Below are positions 20,236 to 29,615 of a stretch of 64,000 nt of DNA, in pieces. The position numbers and the translations under genes were made by a program. This stretch comes from Chaetoceros tenuissimus (lineage: Eukaryota > Bacillariophyta > Thalassiosirophyceae > Chaetocerotales > Chaetocerotaceae). Location: contig BLLK01000027.1 in NCBI GenBank assembly GCA_021927905.1, forward strand, positions 186,001 to 250,000. Reading direction: 5' to 3'. Numbering within the stretch: the first letter of the stretch is position 1; each line of letters opens with the position of its first letter. The notes beneath the pieces are model-generated. The model saw only the letters and a list, made by a program, of their open reading frames with translations. It did not search any database and was not told where the DNA came from.

Positions 20236-22033
20236 TTACTTTCTCTCCGGAAACGCGGTCCATGGTCTCATATCAAATGCAGTCGTCCACTCATCTGGAA
20301 TTTCTCCTTTTTCAGTCACAGTATTACTGCAAAATTTATGAACAAATTTCATAGCATCTAGAACCTTCTCTTTGTTCTGATCTGGAACGTCTTTCAACAC
20401 CTCAGAATAGTCTTTTCCTCCATCATAAGCAACACCTGGCATGTACCCCCACTTTTTTAAAGAATGTGTTAGATTGAAGAGATAAAGGATATATGAAATA
20501 GACAATGGTCGAACTTACCATAATATATTTCTTTTGGATGTTTTCTTCATTACTGAGCGTGGAATCCCATCCTTTAAAATTACTATCAAAAGTACCATAT
20601 CTATCCTTTGCAAATTCCCACATTCCGTATGCCTTGATAATGTTGTACAGCCAAACAAGTTGGCCAATAGGATCAATCTTATCATCTCCATTGCAGTTTG
20701 GTAGACCATGGTGCCATGTCTTCGCCCATTCTTCACCATGGGTATCAACCATCGCTTGATTTAATCTATCTTTTACTGACTTCACCTTTGCCAAGGTCTC
20801 TTCCTTTCTTGCAGCAAAAAGATGTGCTGCATATGCTGGTTCATCAAGGTCGGAAGGACGAGCTGCTCCACATACAATTGTGTGAGCTGGGCAACTTTGC
20901 TCATCAAGACTCTCATGATGAAACAGGTAGAGAGAACCATAATTGATCGGTTCAAACTCAGGAAGAGTCAAAGATCGGAGTTTCTTTGAAGGAGCATAGA
21001 GACGCCCACCCTTATCATATGGACTAATGATGAAAATTCCCATGTCTCTCTCCTTCATTAAACGGGCACATTCTAGATTTCCACCTTCCATTCCTCCTCC
21101 AGATGCAGTGTACGATCCAAAGGCATGCAAATGAATATTGGCATATGAGAATGCATCACTCTTGATGCATTTCGCAATCAATTCAGGTTGTGCATGTGAC
21201 GAAAAACCAACATGCCGAATCTTTCCCTTTGCCTGATATTCTTTTGCAATATCCATGAGATTTTCTCCGTCTTGATTGTTAAACATCAAATCATATTGTT
21301 TGTAATAATTGACTCCATGGAAGGAGAACAAATCGATATAGTCAAGCTTCAATTTTGAAAAAGAATCCTCCAGGGTTTTACGGAATGTCTCCGCATCAAA
21401 GCAGTTTACTTTGGTCTGAATAATTACATCCTCGCGTTTAATACCACTTTCTGGTTTGAAAAGACGTTCGAATACTTCACCCAGCTGGATCTCGCTACTA
21501 CCATACATATTTGCTGTTTCAATATGATTGATTCCAAGTTCCTGAACTGAGTACTTGAGAATCTCGTATAGATTATCTTGACACTCTTGCAATACGTTGT
21601 CACCTACTTTGAGATTAGTAATGGTAGGTGCCCAAGTTTGCTGAAATCTCATGCAACCGAGTGTTACGATTGGCATCTGAATCTCGGTCTTACCGAATCT
21701 AACCTTTGGTACTTTCAGATTGCCTTTACCAAGAACATCGCACTGATCCACAATAGTCTCTAATGCTGAACGGATGGTATCATCAGTAGAGATCTCGATC
21801 AAATCAGCGATAGATCTTCCAACTTTTACGAGGCGATCCTCATCCTGGCCAGCCTTGGATGTGAGAAAATATGGACAAGTTTCCGACAGGAATTGCTTCG
21901 CTACAGCAATAGAAATTTTATTGTCAGTACTGTTGTTTGTGTTTGGGTCAACAATTGGAGAATCAGTTTTGTGATCCTCTTTTGCCTGAGCAACTGCCTC
22001 CTTAGCGGTATCAACAAGTGTCCACAGAACCAT
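20236..22033 (-). CDS. Aldo/keto reductase family protein with N-terminal extension (2 exons)
   Basis: Exon 1 runs 22033 to 20519 and exon 2 runs 20451 to 20236. A 67-nt intron (GTAAGT...AAAAAG) separates them in phase 0, giving 576 residues. An extension of about 125 residues with no recognised domain precedes the AKR barrel. Barrel signs are VRFGKTEIQMPIVTLG, the NHIETANMYGSSEIQLGE motif, IIQTKVN (catalytic Lys), DYIDLFSFHGV (catalytic His) and HVGFSSHAQPE. The usual catalytic Asp of the DTAxxYG motif is Glu here, with the Tyr kept. A long C-terminal part includes VCGAARPSDL and a helical domain. No targeting peptide is evident. The frame runs 14 codons upstream of 22033, but only from a TTG, so the ATG at 22033 is preferred. 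The substrate is unknown. Confidence 0.85.
20452..20518 (-). other. Aldo/keto reductase intron
   Basis: It is 67 nt with a GTAAGT donor and an AAAAAG acceptor, and joins YIM|WGYMPGVAYD. Confidence 0.85.
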
Positions 22034-22410
22034 TTTGAATTCTCCACAGATATTTAAAAGTAAATACTTATGCAATAAAAACTTTATTCCAGAAGGAAAG
22101 AGTGTTGAATTGAATTACGTTTTGTAACACTGCATACTGCATGATCGTGTTGTTGGATGACGAAAGACGAAAATGCAATGACGTGGAATTGTTTCCCTCA
22201 TTATTGAGCTATTTGACTTCTCTCATAAACATCTATCGACATTGTATTCTAAGTTGAACTATCACCGAGATGGACATCGTTTATGATTCGATCAAGAAGA
22301 AGGCAGTACTGAGTAGTCTAGATGATGAATGAACATCGAAAAGGTAATACCATCATTGAAAAACGTAACGTACATTACGTTCATGGTCATAGTAAAAACA
22401 ACATCACCAG
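22034..22410. promoter_or_regulatory. Divergent promoter region
   Basis: About 380 nt lie between the aldo/keto reductase and a membrane protein on the other strand. A TGACGT core, the half-site of the cAMP/CO2-responsive element described in diatoms, occurs near 22180 (AATGACGTGG). A short ACGTAACGTACATTACGT run lies at about 22364-22381. Function is inferred only. Confidence 0.35.
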
Positions 22411-23574
22411 ATGATGCACATTAACATGAAGAAAGCTGCTCGTGCCATTTTCATTGCAAAGGTTCTAAATCTTCCTCAGCAAACAATGGGTTTCATTGGC
22501 ACAAGTGAACACAGAATGGTACGACGTCTTACAATCCCCACTTTGGAGCCGGCCCGAACATGGACATCATGCAAAGGCAGTAGAGACAACATGGCTCCTT
22601 TGAATCTTGTTGATGAAAAAATGGCAACCACAAGTGATGCATTACTTGACGACTACTTGATTACAGACTCAAAGCATTTGACAGAAAGACCTTCAATATT
22701 TAGTGTCATCAACACTCCAAGAGAATTTGTTTCATTAACACTTGTGTTTGTAGGATTGTTGATATCAGCTTGCAATGTGGTGGGGAAATATGACGACACC
22801 TATGTTTCCTTGGAAAGCACAGCAATTACTCTTGGTTTTGTTAGTACATTTGCATATTTTGCGGAAGTTGTTTCTGGTACAAACATAAGTAAAAATGTTC
22901 GTAGAGGCATTGTTGACGATGCCACAGTTACAGTGTATGCTGCATGTTACACTGCGGCAGTGTCTTGGTTGGCATTGAGAACTAGTGAATCATGTCCAGA
23001 TTGGATAATTCAATTTGATTCTGTGTTGCCATTCATGAGTATTGGCGTATTTCTGTTTTCTTTGATTGCTCCATTATTGACTTTGTCGGGAAATTTCTAT
23101 GAAAGTGATAGGAAATCTGAAACAAATAGTATACCACCGTATCAAAGCATTGTGAAGTTTTCTCGATCCTTGAGTATACAAAATGACAATGACAGTTCCG
23201 ATTATTATGAACCAGCTACACTATCAGACACAGAACTACTCAGAGCCAATGGTCTACTTGCCATTGGAGTTCTTGCGTGTGTTTTTGCACCAGATGCATT
23301 GAGTTTTGCTCTTGGTTCACAGTCTTGGTGGGAAAGAGTGACCACAATTCATCCTTCTCAAAAGATGCTTGAATCTTCAACATCTATTTTTGCATTGCTT
23401 TCGGTTGAGGCATCAATGTTATCTCATCGTGTAGGTAAAACAGGCGCGGCATCCTTTGAGGTAATTGTTCCTGCGTTTGTGATTGTGTGTTCATTTCTTG
23501 CCATTTTACCCTGTATATGCGCATTGCACTGGCTCGGAGATGATGTTTCCTTCTTCAGTTTCTATAGAGAATGA
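22411..23574 (+). CDS. Polytopic membrane protein of unknown function
   Basis: The 387-residue protein has a hydrophilic N-terminal stretch of about 100 residues and then about seven hydrophobic segments. Examples are FVSLTLVFVGLLISACNVVG, AITLGFVSTFAYFAEVV, TVYAACYTAAVSWLAL, VLPFMSIGVFLFSLIAPLLTL, LLAIGVLACVFAPDALSFALG and VIVPAFVIVCSFLAILPCICALHWL. I see no conserved family motif. The start may be 22411 or the in-frame ATG at 22426. The gene is convergent with the next, with an 81-nt gap. Confidence 0.7.
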   Translation: MMHINMKKAARAIFIAKVLNLPQQTMGFIGTSEHRMVRRLTIPTLEPARTWTSCKGSRDNMAPLNLVDEKMATTSDALLDDYLITDSKHLTERPSIFSVINTPREFVSLTLVFVGLLISACNVVGKYDDTYVSLESTAITLGFVSTFAYFAEVVSGTNISKNVRRGIVDDATVTVYAACYTAAVSWLALRTSESCPDWIIQFDSVLPFMSIGVFLFSLIAPLLTLSGNFYESDRKSETNSIPPYQSIVKFSRSLSIQNDNDSSDYYEPATLSDTELLRANGLLAIGVLACVFAPDALSFALGSQSWWERVTTIHPSQKMLESSTSIFALLSVEASMLSHRVGKTGAASFEVIVPAFVIVCSFLAILPCICALHWLGDDVSFFSFYRE

Positions 23575-23655
23575 ACTAAGATTATAATATTCGATTTCTA
23601 TTTATTACCCCTTACAAAGCTATATGTAACATTTTCTATAAATTTCACCACACCA

Positions 23656-25128
23656 CTATGTCAGTGGATTCGTTTCCATGTATATTTCTATCTCCCTTCT
23701 CAAGTATCCTGCAAACTCTTTGTGCAGAGGAAGAACACAGAACGCATTGAATTTGGTAGAGATAATACTCGTTATGTCTTTTCTCCATCGATTTGTCACA
23801 AAGCCTACAAGAACATTCACCGCGGCACAAGTTTGTGCCATGGATTCCCCAGTACCAGATTTCTCCATTGTGGCCTTGACTGCGTCAACTACATTTCGCA
23901 AGATCTCATCAGTGGCAGGGTCAAGAATGTTACCCGGCTTCCGTTTCATAGGAGCAAGATCAAGACGTCCTGTTTCATTTGGAATTGCAGCCTCCGGTGC
24001 ATCATCCTCTTCATCTAAACCTTCTATCTTGACAATACACCCATCAACACCAATTGTGCTCTGAAATCTATCACCAAAAGCGAGATCCCAACTAACAAAT
24101 TTGAACATGGCCTCAACATCTTCCTTTACTAATGCATATGCCAATTCACACTTTTGTCTCACGAACTCGTTATACTTTTCTTTCGCAAACTTGATCAAAT
24201 CTGCCTCAAGATCCTTCAGTCTTTGTGTTTCATCTTGGTCAGCAAAATTAGAGGCACTTCCTTCTGTGAAATCAATGTACTTGTACTGAGCCCAATTTCT
24301 TCTCTCGCTTAGGGTAGACCTTATATCACTTTCAGACCTGACGAGTTGAGTATACTCAACTACATCCCACATTCTTTTGAGAACAAATTCCATTCTCTTT
24401 GCCAACTCTACTAGAACTTCATCCATAATCAATTGCATTTTTCTACTAGAAAGCTTTGCAACACTGCGTAGAAGGTTCACACCGTTATGAGAATTATCGG
24501 GTATCCCTTGAATCAACAATGCAATCTCATCAGAAGTCGATTTATCTACAGGAATATTTTCAATAAGAGTGTGGAATTGCGCCATGGCTCTATGATACTG
24601 GGCTCCTCCATATAATTTTCTATTATGTGTAGGATCCATGGCAGCTAGTTGCTGTTGACGCATCAATTGTCTCTTTTTCATTTTCAATTCATTCTTTTCT
24701 TGAGCTGTTTTGGACTTTAGCTCCTTATCTGTCATATCAGAAAGGTCGTATTCCTTGATGTTTGAATAAAGATTGTTTTGATTAATGTATGTGTCGAGCA
24801 TCCTGTTGAGCTCAAACGGAGATGCGGCTATTTCCTGATCAAGTGTCTGACCATAAAGATCAGCTGGAATGGCACCTGCAAGGTCTCCCTTGAGAACTTT
24901 GGAGAGTGTTGAAGAGTATGAATGTACTATTTCATTGTACATTGCTCGTATTTTGTTCTTTGTCTGCTTAGTTGCCTTATAGACTACCTTAGGCTTAGGT
25001 TTACTATCTTTGGCAGGTGGCTTTTTGTTGGCAGGTGGTGGTTGTGTTCGTTGTGATGCTGATGCAGTGCCAAGTATTACGAGACAACCGAGCAACAACA
25101 AAGGTCGAGTTTGCCTCCTGTTCTTCAT
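23656..25128 (-). CDS. Secreted or ER-lumen helical protein, unknown
   Basis: The 490-residue protein begins with a signal peptide (MKNRRQTRPLLLLGCLVILGTASAS), then a Pro/Lys-rich linker (about 26-48), and is otherwise helical and soluble. It has no ASAFAP site, so entry to the secretory pathway is more likely than the plastid. Noticeable features are an acidic loop EGLDEEDDAPEA and a C-terminal helical segment TKFNAFCVLPLHKEFAGYLRREI. No enzyme motif is recognised and there is no transmembrane segment after the leader. A dynamin-stalk-like fold came to mind for the C-terminus, but I cannot support it. Confidence 0.7.
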   Translation of the reverse strand: MKNRRQTRPLLLLGCLVILGTASASQRTQPPPANKKPPAKDSKPKPKVVYKATKQTKNKIRAMYNEIVHSYSSTLSKVLKGDLAGAIPADLYGQTLDQEIAASPFELNRMLDTYINQNNLYSNIKEYDLSDMTDKELKSKTAQEKNELKMKKRQLMRQQQLAAMDPTHNRKLYGGAQYHRAMAQFHTLIENIPVDKSTSDEIALLIQGIPDNSHNGVNLLRSVAKLSSRKMQLIMDEVLVELAKRMEFVLKRMWDVVEYTQLVRSESDIRSTLSERRNWAQYKYIDFTEGSASNFADQDETQRLKDLEADLIKFAKEKYNEFVRQKCELAYALVKEDVEAMFKFVSWDLAFGDRFQSTIGVDGCIVKIEGLDEEDDAPEAAIPNETGRLDLAPMKRKPGNILDPATDEILRNVVDAVKATMEKSGTGESMAQTCAAVNVLVGFVTNRWRKDITSIISTKFNAFCVLPLHKEFAGYLRREIEIYMETNPLT

Positions 25129-25683
25129 GGTAAATAGGTTTTGTTTATCAAACGAGAAATTTCAATGCAATCAAGAGTTTATTCGAACAATGTACTAATG
25201 CAATGATGGCATTTCGCTTCAACTCAAACAAAGGGTGTTGTGCGCTCAATTTTCAAATGAACTTTTTAGCACTAAAATAGTACATGACATCTTGTTTTCA
25301 GCTTTTTGCCCTTACCAGAACTTTTCAGAAAAAATGAAAAATACATTTGAAAGAACTTAAGTCTAGAAGACCGACTATCATCTACAAGTAATGGTGCATA
25401 TCAATTGTTTTTCTCTGGATATTTTCATTAAGGAAATCCAATGGATACGTAACATAGCAAACTTGTCCACATGTTCTTAGCGAAGCATTGAGGGAGTCAA
25501 GGAGCAAATGGTTGAGAAAAGAACTGAAAAAAATCGAGAGGGTGTATATAATTCAAATATTCTTCAGTCAATAATCATAGCAAATAATAAAACTATTCAA
25601 AATATGATGATGTGTAAGTATAGCTATTCGAAATTTTACATAATAGTTAAGTCTTTGCGCGGTGAAACATCATAGTAATCTGC
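25129..25683. promoter_or_regulatory. Intergenic region
   Basis: About 550 nt of AT-rich sequence upstream of the secreted-protein gene and downstream of the plastid 145-residue protein gene. No coding or RNA feature is recognised. Confidence 0.3.
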
Positions 25684-26121
25684 TTAGATCTCCATATTTG
25701 TAATTGTTTGTGTCTCGACCTGGCTTACTCCATCAATAGCCTTGATCTTCTCCAAGAACTCTGCCTCTGGTGCATATCCAGACTCTTCCCATGGACCGAA
25801 GTCATCAAGTGGTACAGTCATCATCAACTTAAAGTCAAGGCATCCTCCACATACCAATCTGTTTACAGTGATATCTTTGCTGATGCCCTTGATAGTAGGA
25901 AGAAACTCATCAACAACCTTTGCAATTGCCTCAAGGGACTCAGAAGTTGCCTTATCTCCCTCGTATTTACAACGCCATTCTCTGCATACACGGTTGAAGG
26001 ACATTGCCCCGTTCGCCAAAGGTACATCTTCTGCGTTCAATGCAGTAGAAACGCGGGAGATGGAAGAAGGTGCAAATGCAGCAGCAGTAGCAAGAGTAGA
26101 TGCAAGAATAGAAAGTTTCAT
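25684..26121 (-). CDS. Plastid-targeted small soluble protein, unknown
   Basis: The 145-residue product starts [20 protein letters not shown], a signal peptide with an ASAFAP-type site, so plastid import is likely. The mature part of about 115 residues is soluble. It contains four cysteines, in CREWRC and VCGGCLDFK, and the pattern could bind metal or form disulphides. A C-terminal alpha/beta stretch ([25 protein letters not shown]) resembles a ferredoxin-like fold. No family is recognised. Codon use is GC-biased, suggesting good expression. Confidence 0.7.
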   Translation of the reverse strand: MKLSILASTLATAAAFAPSSISRVSTALNAEDVPLANGAMSFNRVCREWRCKYEGDKATSESLEAIAKVVDEFLPTIKGISKDITVNRLVCGGCLDFKLMMTVPLDDFGPWEESGYAPEAEFLEKIKAIDGVSQVETQTITNMEI

Positions 26122-26284
26122 TTTTATTTGTTATAGATCAAAACAGATATGTAATTAGTTGATTGTCGCTTTGTTGTTCTATTATTGGATCTTTATGGAT
26201 CTTTTCCAAGAAAGAAAAGCAAAACACACGTATGACGATTGACCATGTCGGATAGGGGTCAAGAAGGACTTTGATTAAGTAGTA

Positions 26285-26305
26285 AGTATGGTATGCTACC
26301 ATACT
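26285..26305. repeat. Inverted repeat / hairpin
   Basis: AGTATGGTA and TACCATACT pair perfectly around TGC. It may be a terminal structure of a small mobile element or a transcript hairpin. Confidence 0.6.
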
Positions 26306-26385
26306 ATTTTTTGAATGTCCTTCAATTTAGTAGGGGCGTAGCATAGGGGCTATTTTTTTGTTAAGAAACAGGAAAACCTACATAG

Positions 26386-26515
26386 TCTACTATGGTATTC
26401 TATCTCCTCTTTCAAAGTCCCAAATTGAAATGATCACTTTAAAACTTTGAAAACCTGATTTACAAATTTTCATCAAAAAAGGCCCCTCATAATATCGCTG
26501 GTGGAGAGTGCAGCG
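26386..26515. repeat. Dispersed repeat, copy A
   Basis: This shares about 125 bp, with a few indels, with 29345-29475 in the same orientation. Shared blocks include CTATCTC, CTTTCAAAGTCC, AAATTGAAATGAT, CTTTGAAAACCTGATTTA, CATAATAT and TGGTGGAGA. Both copies are intergenic. Confidence 0.8.
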
Positions 26516-26819
26516 GAACTGATCTGAATCCTGACCATGACGGACAGAATGTTAGATAATCAAGAAAAACACCGCACCACGGCCAGCCGGCGAACTGGAC
26601 AGTACAGCAGTCAGCGGTAAAAGATGGAGCAAGGGAGGAGATAATTTCAACTTTCAACCAAGCAAGGCCGTGCGTGATGAGCTGACCCCCACCCGGGTGA
26701 CGTTTAACTGGAATTTGGTGTGGTGTTTGGTGTGTTGGGAAGAAGATGATTCCGATTGATTCTGGAATATCTCACCTTCACCAGAACCTACCTGAAGACA
26801 AACATATTATTCGGACACG

Positions 26820-27845
26820 ATGTTCCTAGCCGTCACCTTCTTGGTTTTACTTCAGCAAACCGTCTGTGTATCAGGCCTGGCCAGTACAAATACTGCTAGT
26901 CCAACAACATCCTCATTTACAAATGATGACGCCGCTAGCGCTCTAAGAGCAACCGAAGCAAATACATTTAAATTGGACCTTGACAAAGCCGGGTTATCAT
27001 TATGTCACGGTATACTTCACGCATCGGGTTGCCGTCAAATATCTGATCTCAGAAAATTGACACCAATCCAAATTACAGCGATGGGCATAGATCGCTTCGA
27101 CAGTGCAGTTATAAGTCGTGTTATTCAGGAGCAGAAAATTATCATGCATGCTCAAGACAATAACGATGATTATGAATCTACTCCTGTCAGTCTGTCCACT
27201 TGCGTGAATGGCGCATTTGGGAATTCAAGAAAACAACTGTCGCGCTTCGAAGTTCCAAAGGCACAGGACTTTAACTTTGAAGTGATTTGCTCAAAGAACG
27301 ATATTTATAAGGGGAGATTGTTCACTGTGGAACAATGCGCCCAATTAAACCGTATGTCAGAGTATCATGCCTACAAAAGCATCGGCACTGTGAATGCTGG
27401 CTGGACCGATCAAATTTATACTTTAACGGCCCAGCACATGGCATGTGAATCTATTCCAGGTTTCATCTCGACGACAGAGGAAATTTTTCGTCAACTTTTA
27501 CGTGAGCTGTACCCTCTGTTCCAAGGAAGGGTGAAAAGGGGATCGATAGAGATGGAGACATCTGGAGAACCCCATCTTGTCAAGTATAATGGCAAGGCCA
27601 AGGGCACTGTACTACATACCGACAATGATGATGAGTATTCAGCTAACTCGATTACTGTGAATGTTCTCCTCTCTGATAATGATGACTTTGGTGGCGGTGG
27701 AACTTACATCAGCGCCATTGATAAAACCATCAAGCTAGAGCAGGGAGAGATGTTAATTCACTTGGGAAATCTAGAGCATGCAGGTGCAGATATCACATTC
27801 GGTGTCCGACGCCTTCTTGTTGCCTTTTTGGCGTGCGAATGGTGA
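26820..27845 (+). CDS. 2OG-Fe(II) dioxygenase, prolyl 4-hydroxylase-like
   Basis: It is expected to hydroxylate a protein or small-molecule substrate using 2-oxoglutarate, oxygen and iron. The 341 residues open with a hydrophobic leader (MFLAVTFLVLLQQTVCVSGLA). A helical segment at about 58-104 follows, then a double-stranded beta-helix with H266 and D268 (LHTDND) and H320 (LEHAG) as iron ligands. R330 (FGVRRLLVAFL) is the 2-oxoglutarate binder. The GGGGTYI strand is also present. The leader suggests ER or plastid entry. Local GC is higher than in neighbouring genes. The start is the first ATG at the leader. Confidence 0.82.
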   Translation: MFLAVTFLVLLQQTVCVSGLASTNTASPTTSSFTNDDAASALRATEANTFKLDLDKAGLSLCHGILHASGCRQISDLRKLTPIQITAMGIDRFDSAVISRVIQEQKIIMHAQDNNDDYESTPVSLSTCVNGAFGNSRKQLSRFEVPKAQDFNFEVICSKNDIYKGRLFTVEQCAQLNRMSEYHAYKSIGTVNAGWTDQIYTLTAQHMACESIPGFISTTEEIFRQLLRELYPLFQGRVKRGSIEMETSGEPHLVKYNGKAKGTVLHTDNDDEYSANSITVNVLLSDNDDFGGGGTYISAIDKTIKLEQGEMLIHLGNLEHAGADITFGVRRLLVAFLACEW

Positions 27846-27997
27846 CTTTCAAGTATTCTATCCTCGTGTCGACTGTCAGTTATTCGGGCCATTTCCGGAG
27901 TTTATGTCGCTAGAGCTAGCAGTGTAAAGATAAAAGTAACCTTTACTCGTACGACTATTTTTATCTTTGAATCTAACATTTTCTAACTTCGTTTTAT

Positions 27998-29149
27998 TTA
28001 CAGATAAGCGATAGCTCCATTCAACATGAAATCAACAATCTTCCAATTCAATTCTCCATTTTTCTCATCGTATTCTCTTTGTAAAGCAGCGACGTAGGAG
28101 TACGCTTTGATGTCATCTTCAGAACCTTCTACAATCTCTCCGGTCTCCTTCTTCTTTACACAATTAATTTGTTGACACATGAAATGTACTGTAATAATTG
28201 GACTGCCTTTGTTCACATTGTCAGGAGTACAAGCCAAAATTTCAGAATTCATAATTCCCAAAACATTGGTGTCTACATATACACCTTCCTTTTTTCTCGC
28301 TCTGGATTCAGCAGCAAGACGATTATATACAGCCTCCCCAAGAAAAGGTTTGAGCTCTTTAATTCTTCCTTCTAGAAATAGCTTCATAATCTTTGGCAAA
28401 GTTACTTCAACCAAATCTTCTTTCCAAGTTTCTAAAGAAAAGTCTGGATCTAAATCTCTCAACTCTCTTTCCACCATAGCTGTCTCAGATTCTGCAGTGA
28501 CAGTTTCATATACACTGGAAACTCTATAAACCCACGGATTCTGCGATGTCTCCCAAGCTTCTCTAGCATCTTCTTTTACATCTTCCAACTTTTCCTTTGC
28601 CTCTCTAGCTCCACTCTTTTCATATATTTGTTGCCCAGAATTCATAATACCCTGAATGATTGGAGCTTCACTCAATCTCTTTTGAATTCTTTCAAATGCG
28701 TTAAGGTTCTCATCCTCATCGATGATCATGACTGCAGTCGTTCCTTCATATTTATCAGCTGCTTCATTATCATCGTCATCTACTGAACCTGGTCTGGATT
28801 CATGTAGCTTCTTGTTGATATCTTTTGGTTTATTTGAGTTGACCAATTCATCCCATGTCTCAGATAGTGACACCGAGAAAGATCCAAAGGTATCTGCAAA
28901 CTTACTGAACATTTCATTGGTTTCTGTCGATGTTTGATTAGAACCATCTGCTTCTTTCTCCCCCTTGAGACGGTTCACAGTATCATGAAGAGATTCTTTC
29001 TTCTTCTCATCAGTAGAGAAATGTACATAATTTTGGAGAAAAAAATGGGATGAAGCTTCTTGCCGTCCATACGCTGGACTTCGTATTCTCTGAACACCAA
29101 TCTTGCTCGCGCGCCTTGTAGCAGCACTAATTACTTTCATACTCATCAT
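27998..29149 (-). CDS. TIM44: Mitochondrial import protein TIM44
   Basis: Tim44 anchors mtHsp70 to the TIM23 channel on the matrix side of the inner membrane. The 383-residue protein has a basic N-terminal presequence (MMSMKVISAATRRASKIGVQRIRSP). A charged helical region with KLEDVKEDAREAWETSQNPWVYR follows. The C-terminal Tim44 domain is at about 240-383 (LRDLDPDFSLETWKEDLVEVTLPKIMKLFLEG through WKIVDFMLNGAIAYL). Length and domain order fit the family, somewhat shorter than animal Tim44. Confidence 0.9.
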   Translation of the reverse strand: MMSMKVISAATRRASKIGVQRIRSPAYGRQEASSHFFLQNYVHFSTDEKKKESLHDTVNRLKGEKEADGSNQTSTETNEMFSKFADTFGSFSVSLSETWDELVNSNKPKDINKKLHESRPGSVDDDDNEAADKYEGTTAVMIIDEDENLNAFERIQKRLSEAPIIQGIMNSGQQIYEKSGAREAKEKLEDVKEDAREAWETSQNPWVYRVSSVYETVTAESETAMVERELRDLDPDFSLETWKEDLVEVTLPKIMKLFLEGRIKELKPFLGEAVYNRLAAESRARKKEGVYVDTNVLGIMNSEILACTPDNVNKGSPIITVHFMCQQINCVKKKETGEIVEGSEDDIKAYSYVAALQREYDEKNGELNWKIVDFMLNGAIAYL

Positions 29150-29615
29150 TTTGTCGAGTACCTGTGGTATATGTGTCTATGTTTTATGAGAGAGAAGCTA
29201 AAAGAAGAAAAAAGAAAAAATCCATTGTAGAGTGGGCGGTGGAGTTCGCTGCATTTTTGTGGCTGTAATCAAAACCTCAAAACCTATTTTTGCTCCACTG
29301 GAAGTACAAGATGTAATGACATAGAGCAAGAAAACAACCAATACATTTACTACATCATGGTAGTCTATCTCTTCTTTCAAAGTCCAAAATTGAAATGATG
29401 TACTTTGAAAACCTGATTTATATATTTTTTTTAAAAAAAGCCCTTCATAATATTTAGTATCCTTGGTGGAGACGACGAACATCAATTTCTTTACTCCTGA
29501 ATTGAAAGAAAATCCGCTAGCGCGACTTAAAATAATCTGATGGATTTCTAGTTCAGAAAAATATGATTCTATGACCTTTATATTAGGTGAACTAACACTA
29601 TATGAATATTTTTAC
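29150..29615. other. Intergenic region with dispersed repeat copy B
   Basis: About 470 nt between the TIM44 start and the ClpP stop. It carries repeat copy B (29345-29475). No coding content is supported; the 95-codon minus frame is a chance reading through the repeat. Confidence 0.4.
29345..29475. repeat. Dispersed repeat, copy B
   Basis: Second copy of the element at 26386-26515, in direct orientation. It lacks about 6 nt before the CTTTGAAAACC block and has a longer T run. Confidence 0.8.

Larger units (their letters stand above)
26122..26819. other. Intergenic region with hairpin, dispersed repeat and GC-rich segment
   Basis: About 700 nt. It contains a perfect 9-bp inverted repeat with a 3-nt loop (26285-26305), copy A of a dispersed repeat (about 26386-26515), and a segment at 26520-26720 noticeably richer in GC than its surroundings. 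No coding exon is seen. Confidence 0.5.

Noticed and set aside
22034-22075. Upstream extension of the aldo/keto reductase
   Set aside because: Begins with TTG, not ATG; the ATG at 22033 is better.
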